The notes under the pieces are model-generated. The model was not told the origin of the DNA and did no database searches. It saw only the letters and a program-made list of their open reading frames with translations. Positions 36,173 to 44,791 of a stretch of 64,000 nt of DNA are shown one piece after another. Position 1 is the first letter of the stretch. Each line of letters begins with the position of its first letter. The position numbers and the translations under genes were made by a program. The stretch is from Alistipes sp. GTDB lineage: Bacteria > Bacteroidota > Bacteroidia > Bacteroidales > Rikenellaceae. The stretch spans positions 178,392 through 242,391 of the forward strand of contig JAFSDP010000012.1 in the NCBI GenBank assembly GCA_017436185.1, given 5' to 3'.

Positions 36173-38500
36173 ATGAAAAAGAAGAAGTTACGCAACATTC
36201 TGATTGGCGTCGTGAGCGTCATTACGGTACTCTTGGCCGCCATCGCACTCGGTGCAGGGCCGCTGGCCAAGCACTACCTCGAAAAGCACAGCAAGGAGCT
36301 GATTGGTCGGCGCATCACGCTCGACAAAATCCGTCTCAATCCCCTGAACGGCAAGGTGGGGTTGGACAACTTTGTCCTCTACGAGGCCGATGACCAACAG
36401 CACTTCGCCTCGCTGGACCGTTTCCGTGCCGACATCAAACTATGGGCGCTGTTGCGTCGCCACATCGACATCTCCTACATCACCTTCGACAGCCCCACGC
36501 TGGAGGTCTTGCAGGAGGGTAGCCACTTCAATTTTGACGATATGGTGGCCCACCTGAAGGGCGACACCACGCAGGTCGAAACGCCCAAGGCGGAGAAGGG
36601 CAGCTGGATTGTCGAGATCGACTCAATCACCTTCAACCGAGGTCGGGTGCGCTACGAGGACCGCATCGTCGAGGCCACGTGGGGCTTCAACGACCTGAAC
36701 CTCTACATTCCGGGCATCTACTTCTCGGGCGAGGATACAGACGTGGGTATGGAGTTCGAGTTTGCCGAGGGTGGTCGTCTGGCCACCTCGCTGGCCTACA
36801 ATATGGAGAGCGAGCAGTTCGACCTCTCGGTCGAGATTGATTCGATGATTATGTCGAGCGTCTTGCCTTACTTCCGCCAATCGTTCAACGTGAGTCGGGT
36901 AGGGGGTGCGCTCACGGCCGATGTCAATCTGCGAGGCAACCTGCGCCACGTGATGGCCTTCAGCATCATCGGTACGGCCGACCTGGACGGTTTCTCGATG
37001 CACGACGAAAAGGAGCGCGAGGTGCTGTCGCTCAACCACGCTCACATTCAGGTAGATAGCGTTGATTTCATCAACAACGCCTTCCGCTTCGGAAAACTCC
37101 ACGCAGATGGGCTGAAGAGCCACTACGAGATTTATGCCGACTCGACAACCAACTTTATAGGTCTTCTGAAGGAGGTCTCGGAGCGTGGTCAGGAGGAGGA
37201 TGCAGCGGTGGCCGTGACGGTCGATTCAACCAAGCAGTCGCAGCCCTTGAAGTTGCAGGTGGGCGAGCTGTTGCTCTCGAAGAGCAGTCTCACCTTTGCC
37301 GACAACACGCTGCACCGTCCCTTCACGTATGCCCTGACGGATGTGGCGGTACGAGGACGTGACCTCGACCTCGATGGAATGAACACCCTCTCGGCTTCGG
37401 CAACGCTGCAAAATACGGGAGCAGCACGCATAAAGTGGATTGGCTCGTTCAAAAGCATTGCCAATCAAAACATTACACTCAACCTATCGAACGTTGCACT
37501 GACCGACTTTACCACCTATTCGGAGGCCTTCACGGCCCATCCCATCACGGCGGGCAACCTCACGTTCGAGAGTCAGAACGTCATCACCGACTACGAATTG
37601 CAGGGCACCAACCACCTGGACACCTACCGTCTGGCGGTCGATAAGAAGCTCAAGGAGATCAAGCCGACCCTCAAACTGCCCCTCAAACTCGGCGTCTATG
37701 TCCTCACGGACAAGCAGGGTCACATCAACCTCGACCTGCCCGTCAAGGGACGCATCGACGACCCCGAATTTTCGTACCGCAAAATCGTCTTCAAGGCGTT
37801 GGGTAATGTCCTGCTGAAGGTCGCCACCGCCCCCTTCTCGTTCCTGCGTGGCAAGAAGGAGGGCTTCTCGTCGATTGAGCTTAGCGAGCCGTTGCGCCCG
37901 CAGTTCAACTCGGAGCAGTCTGCCATCCTGGACGACATCGCCGCCACGCTGAAGGAGAAACCCGAGATGCAGGTTACGCTGCGTCAGGAGGTTAATTTCA
38001 ACGATGCAGTTCAACAGATGTCGCTCTACAGCCTCAAAGCCGACTACTACAAGCACCAAACCAACGACACGACCCGTATGGAGCTGTTGGACTACGAGCG
38101 CATTGCCGCCATCAAGGAGAACGACAAGGGGCTTGAAACCTTTGCCGACGAGGCGTTGCAGCGCAAGGGGCTAAGCTCGGGCAAGAAGATTGGCGACAAG
38201 GCCCACACGTTGTATGGCAACCGCTCGGAGGTGCAGACCGAGCAGCTGTTGCGTATGCGTGACAAGATGGTTTTGAACTATATGCTCACCAAACAGCGAG
38301 TCAAGGCCGAGCAGTTCTCGGTGGCCTCGCTCTCGGTGGAAAAGTTGCGCGAATACCGAGGCAAGAACCGTTACAGCATTGATATGGCCCTCGAAGGGGA
38401 GTCGGTAACGCTGACCGAGGTCGAACCGACCACCGAGCCGACCGAAGCAGAAACGCCCGAAACCGCCCCCGAGGCCGAACAAACTGCACCGACCGAGTAG
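36173..38500 (+). CDS. DUF748 (AsmA-like) envelope protein
   Basis: This 775-residue protein has one N-terminal helix at about 10-30 (NILIGVVSVITVLLAAIALGAG) and then a long beta-rich body with the DUF748 pattern: KHSKELIGRRITLDKIRLNPLNGKVGLDNFVLYE and ISYITFDSPTLEVLQEG near the start, LPVKGRIDDPEFSYRKIVFKALGNVLLKVATAPF near residue 530, recognised in pieces. Such AsmA-like proteins are thought to bridge the periplasm for lipid movement. The last 35 residues are an acidic Pro/Thr/Glu tail (EVEPTTEPTEAETPE). It is the last gene of the dapB operon, nine bases after the methyltransferase gene. Confidence 0.9.
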   Translation: MKKKKLRNILIGVVSVITVLLAAIALGAGPLAKHYLEKHSKELIGRRITLDKIRLNPLNGKVGLDNFVLYEADDQQHFASLDRFRADIKLWALLRRHIDISYITFDSPTLEVLQEGSHFNFDDMVAHLKGDTTQVETPKAEKGSWIVEIDSITFNRGRVRYEDRIVEATWGFNDLNLYIPGIYFSGEDTDVGMEFEFAEGGRLATSLAYNMESEQFDLSVEIDSMIMSSVLPYFRQSFNVSRVGGALTADVNLRGNLRHVMAFSIIGTADLDGFSMHDEKEREVLSLNHAHIQVDSVDFINNAFRFGKLHADGLKSHYEIYADSTTNFIGLLKEVSERGQEEDAAVAVTVDSTKQSQPLKLQVGELLLSKSSLTFADNTLHRPFTYALTDVAVRGRDLDLDGMNTLSASATLQNTGAARIKWIGSFKSIANQNITLNLSNVALTDFTTYSEAFTAHPITAGNLTFESQNVITDYELQGTNHLDTYRLAVDKKLKEIKPTLKLPLKLGVYVLTDKQGHINLDLPVKGRIDDPEFSYRKIVFKALGNVLLKVATAPFSFLRGKKEGFSSIELSEPLRPQFNSEQSAILDDIAATLKEKPEMQVTLRQEVNFNDAVQQMSLYSLKADYYKHQTNDTTRMELLDYERIAAIKENDKGLETFADEALQRKGLSSGKKIGDKAHTLYGNRSEVQTEQLLRMRDKMVLNYMLTKQRVKAEQFSVASLSVEKLREYRGKNRYSIDMALEGESVTLTEVEPTTEPTEAETPETAPEAEQTAPTE

Positions 38501-38557
38501 GGGATACCTATATAATATAGCACCCCCGCACGAAACGGCGACTTTGCATCAAAAATT

Positions 38558-38587
38558 TTTGAATTAAAGTGCTTTTTGTTATCTTTG
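38558..38587 (+). promoter_or_regulatory. Promoter of the GH105 gene
   Basis: TTTG (38558-38561), an 18-base spacer and TATCTTTG (38580-38587) precede the start codon by 41 bases. The spacer is slightly shorter than usual. Confidence 0.7.
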
Positions 38588-38628
38588 TCATTAAGCGAAC
38601 AAACGTAAAACCAAACCAATAAACTACT

Positions 38629-39978
38629 ATGTTGAAACTCAAGACTTTATTAGCTGCCACGCTGGCACTTTCGCTCGTGGCGTGCTGCAACAATTCGGAG
38701 CCGACTCTCTCGCAACGAATGGTCGAGTCGCACGGCTTGGGCGACTTCTACTGCAACCGCCACTACCAGGACAGCCTCTCGCACACCGGATGGGACTATG
38801 TCTCGGGCTTGGTGGCAGGTGCTGTGTTGAAGGCGTGGGAGCAGTACCCCGACAAGCAGGAGTACTACGATGCCGTGAAGGCCTTTGCCGACTTCTCGCT
38901 CAACGAAGACGGCACCTTCATCCAAAACACGAAGGGTGGCAATGCCCTGCGTCCCTCGAACATCGACGACCTGCCCGCAGGTAACATCTACTTCACCCTC
39001 TACCGCACCGAGTTGGAGAAGGGCAACACCACCGATGCCGAGCGTTACAAGACGGCCGCTACGATGATTCGCAACAAGCTCAAGTACGACCACTCGCGCA
39101 TCGCCGAGGGGCTTCCCGGTGCAGGAGGTTTCTTCCATAAGGCCGTCTATCCCAACCAGATGTGGTTGGATGGCCTCTATATGGGCTCGCCCATCTACGC
39201 CCAGTGGCAGCACAACTTCGGAGGGGAGAATGCCGAGGACAACACCGCCTCGTGGAGCGATATTGCTCACCAATTCAAGACCATCCACCACTACACCTAC
39301 AACTCCGAGTTGCAGCTCAACTACCACGCCTGGTCGGCTACGCCCGAGGAGGCCAACTCCTTCTGGGCACAGCAGGAGGGCACGTTCAAGGGTTGCAGCC
39401 CCGAGTTCTGGGGTCGCGGTATGGGTTGGTACTTTGCCGCCCTGGTCGATGTGTTGGAGTTTATGCCCAAGGAGCACGCCGACTATGAGGCCGTATTGGC
39501 CATCCTGAACGATGTAGCCGCAGGTCTGGCCCGATGGCAGGACAAGGAGTCGGGTGTATGGTATCAGCTGCTGCGCCACGATGCCACGGTGAAGGCCGAC
39601 AACGTGGGCGACACGGTGGAGGGAGAGACCTTCAACATCGGCGAGCAGCCCAACTACCTCGAGGCTTCGGCATCGTGCATCTTCACCTATGCCTACCTGA
39701 AGGGCATCCGCCTCGGTCTGCTCGACTCGGCGAAGTATCTTCCCGTTGCCACGAAGGCCTATGCGGGTTGCGTTGAGCAGTTTGTACGTGAGATGGAGGA
39801 CGGCACGATCGACATTGTGCAGAGCTGCGCTTCGGCAGGCCTCGGCCCCGCCAAGGACCACTCGCGCACGGGTACGGTGAACTACTACCTGGCCGGTAAG
39901 GATGTTCGCCTGGCCGAGAACGAGGGCAAAGCCGTCGGCACCTTCATCCTCGCCTCGCTGGAGTGGGAGAAGATGTAA
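38629..39978 (+). CDS. GH105-family unsaturated rhamnogalacturonyl hydrolase, lipoprotein
   Basis: This 449-residue enzyme has a lipoprotein signal (MLKLKTLLAATLALSLVACC) and an alpha/alpha-barrel of the GH105/GH88 type. Matching blocks are GWDYVSGLVAGAVLKAWEQY, DDLPAGNIYFTLY, PNQMWLDGLYMGSPIYAQW with the catalytic-type Asp, GRGMGWYFAALVDVLEF and NYLEASASCIFTYAYLKGIR. The family removes the unsaturated sugar left after pectate or rhamnogalacturonan lyases. It is alone under its own promoter, without SusC/SusD or lyase genes around. Substrate choice inside the family cannot be read from sequence. Confidence 0.92.
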   Translation: MLKLKTLLAATLALSLVACCNNSEPTLSQRMVESHGLGDFYCNRHYQDSLSHTGWDYVSGLVAGAVLKAWEQYPDKQEYYDAVKAFADFSLNEDGTFIQNTKGGNALRPSNIDDLPAGNIYFTLYRTELEKGNTTDAERYKTAATMIRNKLKYDHSRIAEGLPGAGGFFHKAVYPNQMWLDGLYMGSPIYAQWQHNFGGENAEDNTASWSDIAHQFKTIHHYTYNSELQLNYHAWSATPEEANSFWAQQEGTFKGCSPEFWGRGMGWYFAALVDVLEFMPKEHADYEAVLAILNDVAAGLARWQDKESGVWYQLLRHDATVKADNVGDTVEGETFNIGEQPNYLEASASCIFTYAYLKGIRLGLLDSAKYLPVATKAYAGCVEQFVREMEDGTIDIVQSCASAGLGPAKDHSRTGTVNYYLAGKDVRLAENEGKAVGTFILASLEWEKM

Positions 39979-40002
39979 TTCAAAATGTAGAATTTAGAAT
40001 TC

Positions 40003-40134
40003 AAAATTGGGGGTTGTGGCGTTGGCTGCGACCCTCAATTCATTTTGGCATATGGGACCTATAGGTCTTATAGGTCTTTCAACTCACCTCCCACAAAGAA
40101 AAAGGGGTCGTGGCGAACCACAACCCCCAATTTT
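40003..40134. repeat. 132-bp MITE-like intergenic element with 17-bp perfect inverted ends
   Basis: The left end AAAATTGGGGGTTGTGG (40003-40019) and the right end at 40118-40134 are perfect reverse complements. Between them are two copies of TATAGGTCT (40060-40077), the reverse complement of the AGACCTATA unit in the larger element behind dnaA. The left side is preceded by AATGTAGAATTTAGAATTC, also shared with that element. It separates the convergent GH105 and phosphoglucomutase genes. Confidence 0.75.
40104..40134. terminator. Bidirectional terminator between GH105 and the phosphoglucomutase gene
   Basis: GGGGTCGTGG (40104-40113), a CGAA loop, and CCACAACCCC (40118-40127) form a stem with one mismatch. 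It is followed by ATTTTTAAT on the plus strand and by a T run on the minus strand. It is formed by the right end of the repeat element. Confidence 0.75.
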
Positions 40135-40161
40135 TAATCTTTAATCTTTAATTTTTAATTT

Positions 40162-41904
40162 TTAATTCAGCTTCAGGTCCTCCTTGATGGCCTCGATCTT
40201 GCCATCCAGAGCGGCCAGCACCTCGTCGTACTGCTCAACCGATGCCAGCGGAGCCTTCACACCGAAGTAGAACTTAATCTTGGGCTCCGTGCCCGAGGGA
40301 CGTACCGAAACAATCGTTCCATCCTCGGTAAACCACTGAAGCACATTGCTCTTATCCTCCTCGATGGGGGTTACCTTACCCGTAACCACGTCGAGCGTCT
40401 CGCTCTTCTGGTAGTCGTTGATCTTCACCACGGGCGAGCCCACGATCGTCTTGGGCGGATTCTCGCGGAAATCAACCATCATCTTCTGAATCAGCTCGGC
40501 ACCCTCCTTGCCCTTGCGGACCACCGAAACGAGGCCCTCACGATAGAAGCCATACTGTACATACAGCTCCTGCAACCACTCGAAGAGGGTCTGACCCTTC
40601 GTCTCCAGCGCCCAGGCAGCAGCCTCGGCAGCCAGCGAGCAGGCCGAAACGGCATCCTTATCGCGTACGAAGTCACCGGCCAGGTAGCCGAACGACTCCT
40701 CACCACCACCGATGTAGGTAGCCACGCCCTCGTTGTTGCGGATGATGCGGGCGATGTACTTGAAGCCCGTCAGGCAGTCGTAGCACTTCACACCAAAGTG
40801 AGCAGCTACGGCATTGGCCATCTGCGAGGTCACGATGGTCTTCACGACAAACTGCTTGCCGTCCAGCTTACCCAGCTCAGCCCAGCGGGTCAGCTGATAG
40901 CTCAGAATGAGGGCCAGCGTCTGGTTTCCGTTCAAGAGGACATACTCGCCCTGCTTGTTGCGCAGTGCCACGCCCAGACGGTCCGAGTCGGGGTCGGTAG
41001 CCAACACCAGGTCGGCACCCTCCTTGGCAGCCAACTCGATGGCCTTCATCATCGTCTTGCGCTCCTCGGGGTTGGGCGAATCAACGGTCGGGAAGTTACC
41101 ATCGACGATAGCCTGCTCGGCTACGACCGATACATTCTCGAAACCGAAGTTCTTCAGCGAGGCGGGAACGAGCTTCACACCCGAGCCGTGGATGGGCGTA
41201 TAGACAATCTTCATATCCTTATGCGCCAGCACGCACTCGCGCGAGAGCTGCAACGAGAGAATCTTGTTCAGGTAGATCTGGTCGAACTCATCGCCCAGGA
41301 TGGTGATGTTCTCGGGGTTCTTGCCCGTCAAAATCTGGGCCACGTCGGTAATCTTGGCCACCTCCTCGATGATGTTCTTATCGTGCGGAGCGGTCACCTG
41401 CGAGCCGTCGGTCCAGTAGGCCTTGTAGCCGTTGTACTCCTTGGGGTTGTGCGAAGCGGTCACCACAACACCCGAGTGACACTTGAGCTCACGGATGGCG
41501 AAGCTCAGCTCGGGGGTGGGGCGGAGTGCATCGAACAGGAATACCGTAAAGCCGTTCGAGGCGAAGATGTCGGCCACGTGCTCGGCAAACTTGCGCGAGT
41601 TGTTGCGGCTGTCGTGACCGATGGCCACGCGAATCTGCTCGCCGGCAAAGTTCTTCTTCAGGTAGTTGGCCAGACCCTGCGTAGCCATACCTACCGTATA
41701 TACGTTCATACGGTTCGAGCCGACACCCATAATGCCGCGCAGACCACCCGTACCAAATTCGAGGTCTTTGTAGAAGCTCTCGACCAACTCTTTGGGGTCG
41801 TTGTCGATCAGATACTGCACCTGAGCCTTCGTCTCGGCGTCGTAGTTACCCTCCAGCCACTGCTGGGCTTTTGCCAGAACAAGCTGGTCCAATTCGTTTG
41901 CCAT
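40162..41904 (-). CDS. Phospho-sugar mutase (phosphoglucomutase/phosphomannomutase type)
   Basis: This 580-residue enzyme belongs to the alpha-D-phosphohexomutase family, long PgcA-like subgroup. The phosphoserine loop is VVVTASHNPKEYNGYKAYW, the metal-binding loop LATDPDSDRLGVAL, the sugar-binding loop GGEESFGYLAGDFVRDKDAV and the C-terminal phosphate-binding loop VRPSGTEPKIKFYF. It exchanges phosphate between C1 and C6 of hexoses for glycogen, capsule or wall sugar supply. It is monocistronic, with a good promoter at 41959-41990 and a shared terminator at its 3' end. Confidence 0.95.
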   Translation of the reverse strand: MANELDQLVLAKAQQWLEGNYDAETKAQVQYLIDNDPKELVESFYKDLEFGTGGLRGIMGVGSNRMNVYTVGMATQGLANYLKKNFAGEQIRVAIGHDSRNNSRKFAEHVADIFASNGFTVFLFDALRPTPELSFAIRELKCHSGVVVTASHNPKEYNGYKAYWTDGSQVTAPHDKNIIEEVAKITDVAQILTGKNPENITILGDEFDQIYLNKILSLQLSRECVLAHKDMKIVYTPIHGSGVKLVPASLKNFGFENVSVVAEQAIVDGNFPTVDSPNPEERKTMMKAIELAAKEGADLVLATDPDSDRLGVALRNKQGEYVLLNGNQTLALILSYQLTRWAELGKLDGKQFVVKTIVTSQMANAVAAHFGVKCYDCLTGFKYIARIIRNNEGVATYIGGGEESFGYLAGDFVRDKDAVSACSLAAEAAAWALETKGQTLFEWLQELYVQYGFYREGLVSVVRKGKEGAELIQKMMVDFRENPPKTIVGSPVVKINDYQKSETLDVVTGKVTPIEEDKSNVLQWFTEDGTIVSVRPSGTEPKIKFYFGVKAPLASVEQYDEVLAALDGKIEAIKEDLKLN

Positions 41905-41958
41905 AGATTATAAGTTTAATTTATAGTTAGTATTGATTCGCATCTTTAATTTTATATG

Positions 41959-41990
41959 CAAATATAATAAATAATTTTTGATTATTCAAT
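41959..41990 (-). promoter_or_regulatory. Promoter of the phosphoglucomutase gene
   Basis: On the minus strand ATTG (41990-41987), 20 bases, then TATATTTG (41966-41959) match the Bacteroidetes pattern. The gene starts 55 bases downstream. Confidence 0.7.
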
Positions 41991-42086
41991 ATCAGCGAGT
42001 TAAAAATTACACTCCCAAAAAGGGTTGAAACTCTATATATAAAAAAAGATAATTTGCAAACGAAAATAGAGAATCTTTTTACAAAA

Positions 42087-42095
42087 TTATTCACA
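42087..42095 (+). other. Single DnaA box upstream of dnaA
   Basis: TTATTCACA fits the TTATNCACA DnaA-box consensus and lies in the AT-rich leader 58 bases before the dnaA start. It may serve autoregulation. One box alone does not identify a replication origin. Confidence 0.45.
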
Positions 42096-42152
42096 ACTTT
42101 GCACTACGAAAACAACCAACGAAGAGTACACCGCAACCAAATTAACCCACCG

Positions 42153-43559
42153 ATGATAGCTAACGTACAGTCATACAATGAGATGTGGCAAGCGTGCCTG
42201 GCAGAAATCAAATCTCGCACCTCGCAAGAGGAGTTCGAGAAGTGGTTTGCGCCCATCGTGCCCCTCACCTTTGACGGTACAAAGCTCCGCCTGAAGGTAC
42301 CCAACGAGAGTTATGTAAAACAGATCGAAGAGAAGTACCTTGCCCTGGTGCGTCCCATCATCTTGGCACAATATGGTCAGCAGACCAAAGTGTTCTACTC
42401 GATTCCCCGCCCCGTAACGACCACCTCGGTGACCGAAAATCAGGAGGCGACGCCTCGTTTCGAGCCTGCTACGGCTACAAATATACCACAAAATCCGTGG
42501 TACACACCCGGTATCCCCCGAAAAAAGTTGAACATCCCCTCGCAATTGGCTCCGGGGCTCACGTTCGACACCTTCATCGAGGGCGAGTGCAACCGTCTGG
42601 CCCGCTCGGCCGGTATGTCGGTGGCCGTATCGCCGGGCAACAACCCCTTCAACCCCCTCTACATCTGGGGCGACTCGGGGTTGGGTAAGACCCACATCGT
42701 GCAGGCCATTGGTCACGAGATTCAGCAGCGTCATCCCGAGTTGAATGTGCTCTACGTCTCGATGAACAAATTTCAGGCCCAATTCCAAACGGCCTACAAA
42801 AAGAGCGAAATCACCGACTTCATCGGCTACTACCAGATGATCGATGTTTTGATCATTGACGATATTCAGGAGCTGACCGGCAAACCCGGTACGCAGAATG
42901 CCTTTTTCAATATCTTCAACCACCTCCACCTGGCAGGCAAGCAACTCATTATGACCTCGGATAAACCGCCCGTCGAGCTGCGCGACATCGAGCAGCGACT
43001 CCTGACCCGCTTCAAGTGGGGTCTGTCGGCCCGCATCCAGGCTCCCGACTACGAGACCAAGGTGAAGATTATCCGTGCCAAAGCCGAGAAACTCGGTACG
43101 CCCATCTCGGAGGAGGTGATCTCGTACCTGGCCGAAAACATCTCGGCCAACGTGCGCGAGATCGAGGGTGCGCTGTCGTCGCTGGTGGCCAACGCTTCGT
43201 TCCTGGGGCGCAAAATCACCACCTCGCTGGCCAAGGAGATTCTGAAGGTCTATGTCAAGATTACGCAGCGTGAGATTACCATCGACCACATTATCAAAGT
43301 CGTATGCGAGCATCTTTCGGTAGATTTCGACCGATTCAAATCAACCGACCGCACTCGTGAGATTGCCCAGGCTCGTCAGATTGCCATGTATCTGTCGAAG
43401 CAGCACACCAAGGCACCCCTCACCTCGATTGGTGCCGCCATCGGTGGCCGCAACCACGCTACGGTGCTCCACTCGTGCAAGGCCGTGTCGAACCTCTTGG
43501 AGACCGACAAACTCTTCCGCCGCCAGGTAGAGGAGATCGAAAAGAAGGTGTTGGCGTAA
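42153..43559 (+). CDS. dnaA: Chromosomal replication initiator DnaA
   Basis: This 468-residue protein starts best at ATG 42153 (MIANVQSYNEMWQACLAEIK), where the N-terminal domain I begins; the open frame upstream to 42054 is AT-rich leader. The AAA+ domain contains Walker A GDSGLGKTHIVQAI and Walker B DVLIIDDIQELTGK, and sensor region ERLLTRFKWGL is seen as EQRLLTRFKWGLSARIQ. Domain IV has the DNA-binding signature IGGRNHATVLHSCKAV. The linker (about 95-125) is short and Thr/Pro rich. A DnaA-box sequence sits in its leader. It is single, followed by a terminator-like hairpin. Confidence 0.97.
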   Translation: MIANVQSYNEMWQACLAEIKSRTSQEEFEKWFAPIVPLTFDGTKLRLKVPNESYVKQIEEKYLALVRPIILAQYGQQTKVFYSIPRPVTTTSVTENQEATPRFEPATATNIPQNPWYTPGIPRKKLNIPSQLAPGLTFDTFIEGECNRLARSAGMSVAVSPGNNPFNPLYIWGDSGLGKTHIVQAIGHEIQQRHPELNVLYVSMNKFQAQFQTAYKKSEITDFIGYYQMIDVLIIDDIQELTGKPGTQNAFFNIFNHLHLAGKQLIMTSDKPPVELRDIEQRLLTRFKWGLSARIQAPDYETKVKIIRAKAEKLGTPISEEVISYLAENISANVREIEGALSSLVANASFLGRKITTSLAKEILKVYVKITQREITIDHIIKVVCEHLSVDFDRFKSTDRTREIAQARQIAMYLSKQHTKAPLTSIGAAIGGRNHATVLHSCKAVSNLLETDKLFRRQVEEIEKKVLA

Positions 43560-43595
43560 TAAAATTCAAAATTTAGAATTCAAAATTCAAAATGG

Positions 43596-43627
43596 GGGTT
43601 GTGAGGTATCACGACCCTCATTTCATT
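43596..43627 (+). terminator. Terminator-like hairpin after dnaA
   Basis: GGGTTGTGA (43596-43604) pairs with TCACGACCC (43609-43617) with one wobble around a GGTA loop, followed by TCATTTCATTTT. It is part of the left end of the repeat element. Confidence 0.65.
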
Positions 43628-43644
43628 TTGACAGGTGGGTTGAA

Positions 43645-43689
43645 AGACCTATAAGACCTATAAGACTTATAAGACCTATGGGGCCTATA
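43645..43689 (+). repeat. Five 9-bp AGACCTATA tandem units
   Basis: The units are AGACCTATA, AGACCTATA, AGACTTATA, AGACCTATG and GGGCCTATA, head to tail with no spacers. The same unit is found twice in the opposite direction at 40060-40077. Confidence 0.85.
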
Positions 43690-43780
43690 GGCCGGGTTAC
43701 AAAAATGTAACCCGTGCAGCAAGGGAGGTGGTTGATGGAAGTAATGAGATTGAGCTTTTCGTTATTCCCATTATTCCCAT

Positions 43781-43830
43781 AACGACCTATAACGACCTAT
43801 AGCGACCTATAGCGACCTATAGCGACCTAT
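43781..43830 (+). repeat. Five 10-bp AACGACCTAT / AGCGACCTAT tandem units
   Basis: Two AACGACCTAT units are followed by three AGCGACCTAT units in perfect register. A related pair of TTATTCCCA / TTATTCCCAT words precedes the array. The core GACCTAT is shared with the 9-bp array. Confidence 0.88.
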
Positions 43831-43891
43831 AATCACCCTCCCCGCGAAAAAATCATTTTGAATTTTGAATTCTACATTCTAAATTTGCACT

Positions 43892-44791
43892 ATGGATCAG
43901 CCCAAAATCGAACGACTGCTTCGTCTGATGAAGCTCCTGACCGCCAACACCACCTATACCGTAGATGAGTTGGCCGAGCGTTTGTCGATGTCACGCCGTA
44001 CCATCTACCGCTACATCGACACCTTCCGCGAGGCGGGCTTTGTGATCAAGAAGTCGGGCGACTACATCCGCCTCGACAAGACCTCGCCCCATTTTCGAGA
44101 CATCTCGCAGCTGGTCCACTTCACCGAGGAGGAGGCCCACATCCTCAAATCGGCCATCGAGAGCATCGACGACAACAACCAGCTCAAACTCAACCTCAAA
44201 CGCAAGCTCTACGCCGTCTATGACAACAAGACGCTGGCCGACACGGTGGTCAAGGGCAAGAACGCATCGAACATTCGCCACCTCATCGAAGCCATCGAAA
44301 CGGAACGGCAGGTCATCCTGCACGGCTACCAATCGGCCCACGGAGCCGCCGTGCGTGACCGTAGGGTAGAGCCCTTTGCCTTTACGACGAACTATGTGCA
44401 GGTCTGGTGCTACGACACCGAGGACAACACCTGCAAACTTTTCAAGCTGTCACGCATTCACGCAGTGGAACTTACCGATATTTCTTGGGCCCACAAGGCC
44501 GACCACCAAGAGGGTTTTCTGGACCTGTTCCGTATGCACGGCGAGCGTCGCTACCACATTCGGTTGGAGGTGGGTCTGTTGGCCTACAACCTATTGTTGG
44601 AGGAGTTTCCCCTCTCGGAGCGGGAGCTGACCCCCGCCGGCAAAGACCGCTGGGTGCTGGACACCTGGGTGGCAGGCTTGCAGGGCGTAGGACGCTTTGT
44701 CGTAGGCCTTTTGGACGACATTCGAATCCTTGAGGGCGACCCCCTGAAGGAGTACCTGAATGACTATATGACCCAAAACCGCCTTAAATAG
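43892..44791 (+). CDS. WYL-domain transcriptional regulator
   Basis: This 299-residue protein has an N-terminal helix-turn-helix of the DeoR/HTH_11 type (about 1-55; TVDELAERLSMSRRTIYRYIDTFREAG read in parts) and a middle WYL domain (about 140-210, with VRDRRVEPFAFTTNYVQVWCYDTE). The C-terminal part (about 215-299) is the WCX-like extension. WYL proteins sense nucleic-acid or nucleotide ligands and control DNA-related or stress genes. It begins 17 bases after the repeat element, so its promoter may lie within that repeat. No target operon is visible. Confidence 0.88.
   Translation: MDQPKIERLLRLMKLLTANTTYTVDELAERLSMSRRTIYRYIDTFREAGFVIKKSGDYIRLDKTSPHFRDISQLVHFTEEEAHILKSAIESIDDNNQLKLNLKRKLYAVYDNKTLADTVVKGKNASNIRHLIEAIETERQVILHGYQSAHGAAVRDRRVEPFAFTTNYVQVWCYDTEDNTCKLFKLSRIHAVELTDISWAHKADHQEGFLDLFRMHGERRYHIRLEVGLLAYNLLLEEFPLSERELTPAGKDRWVLDTWVAGLQGVGRFVVGLLDDIRILEGDPLKEYLNDYMTQNRLK

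Larger units (their letters stand above)
43574..43874. repeat. 301-bp MITE-like element with 21-bp perfect inverted ends
   Basis: The segment 43574-43594 (beginning TAGAATTCAAAATTC) is the exact reverse complement of 43854-43874. Inside are a hairpin at the left, a 9-bp tandem array (43645-43689), a small palindrome around 43681-43693 (GGGCCTATAGGCC), and a 10-bp tandem array (43781-43830). There is no open frame for a transposase. It fills the whole gap between dnaA and the WYL regulator gene and shares arms and repeat units with the element at 40003-40134. Confidence 0.8.

Noticed and set aside
38501..38557. Spacer after the DUF748 gene checked for a terminator
   Set aside because: There is no stem with a T run; CCTATATAATATAG is a weak palindrome only.
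43645..43830. Repeat arrays considered as a CRISPR
   Set aside because: Units are only 9 or 10 bp, directly adjacent with no unique spacers, and there are no cas genes in the window.
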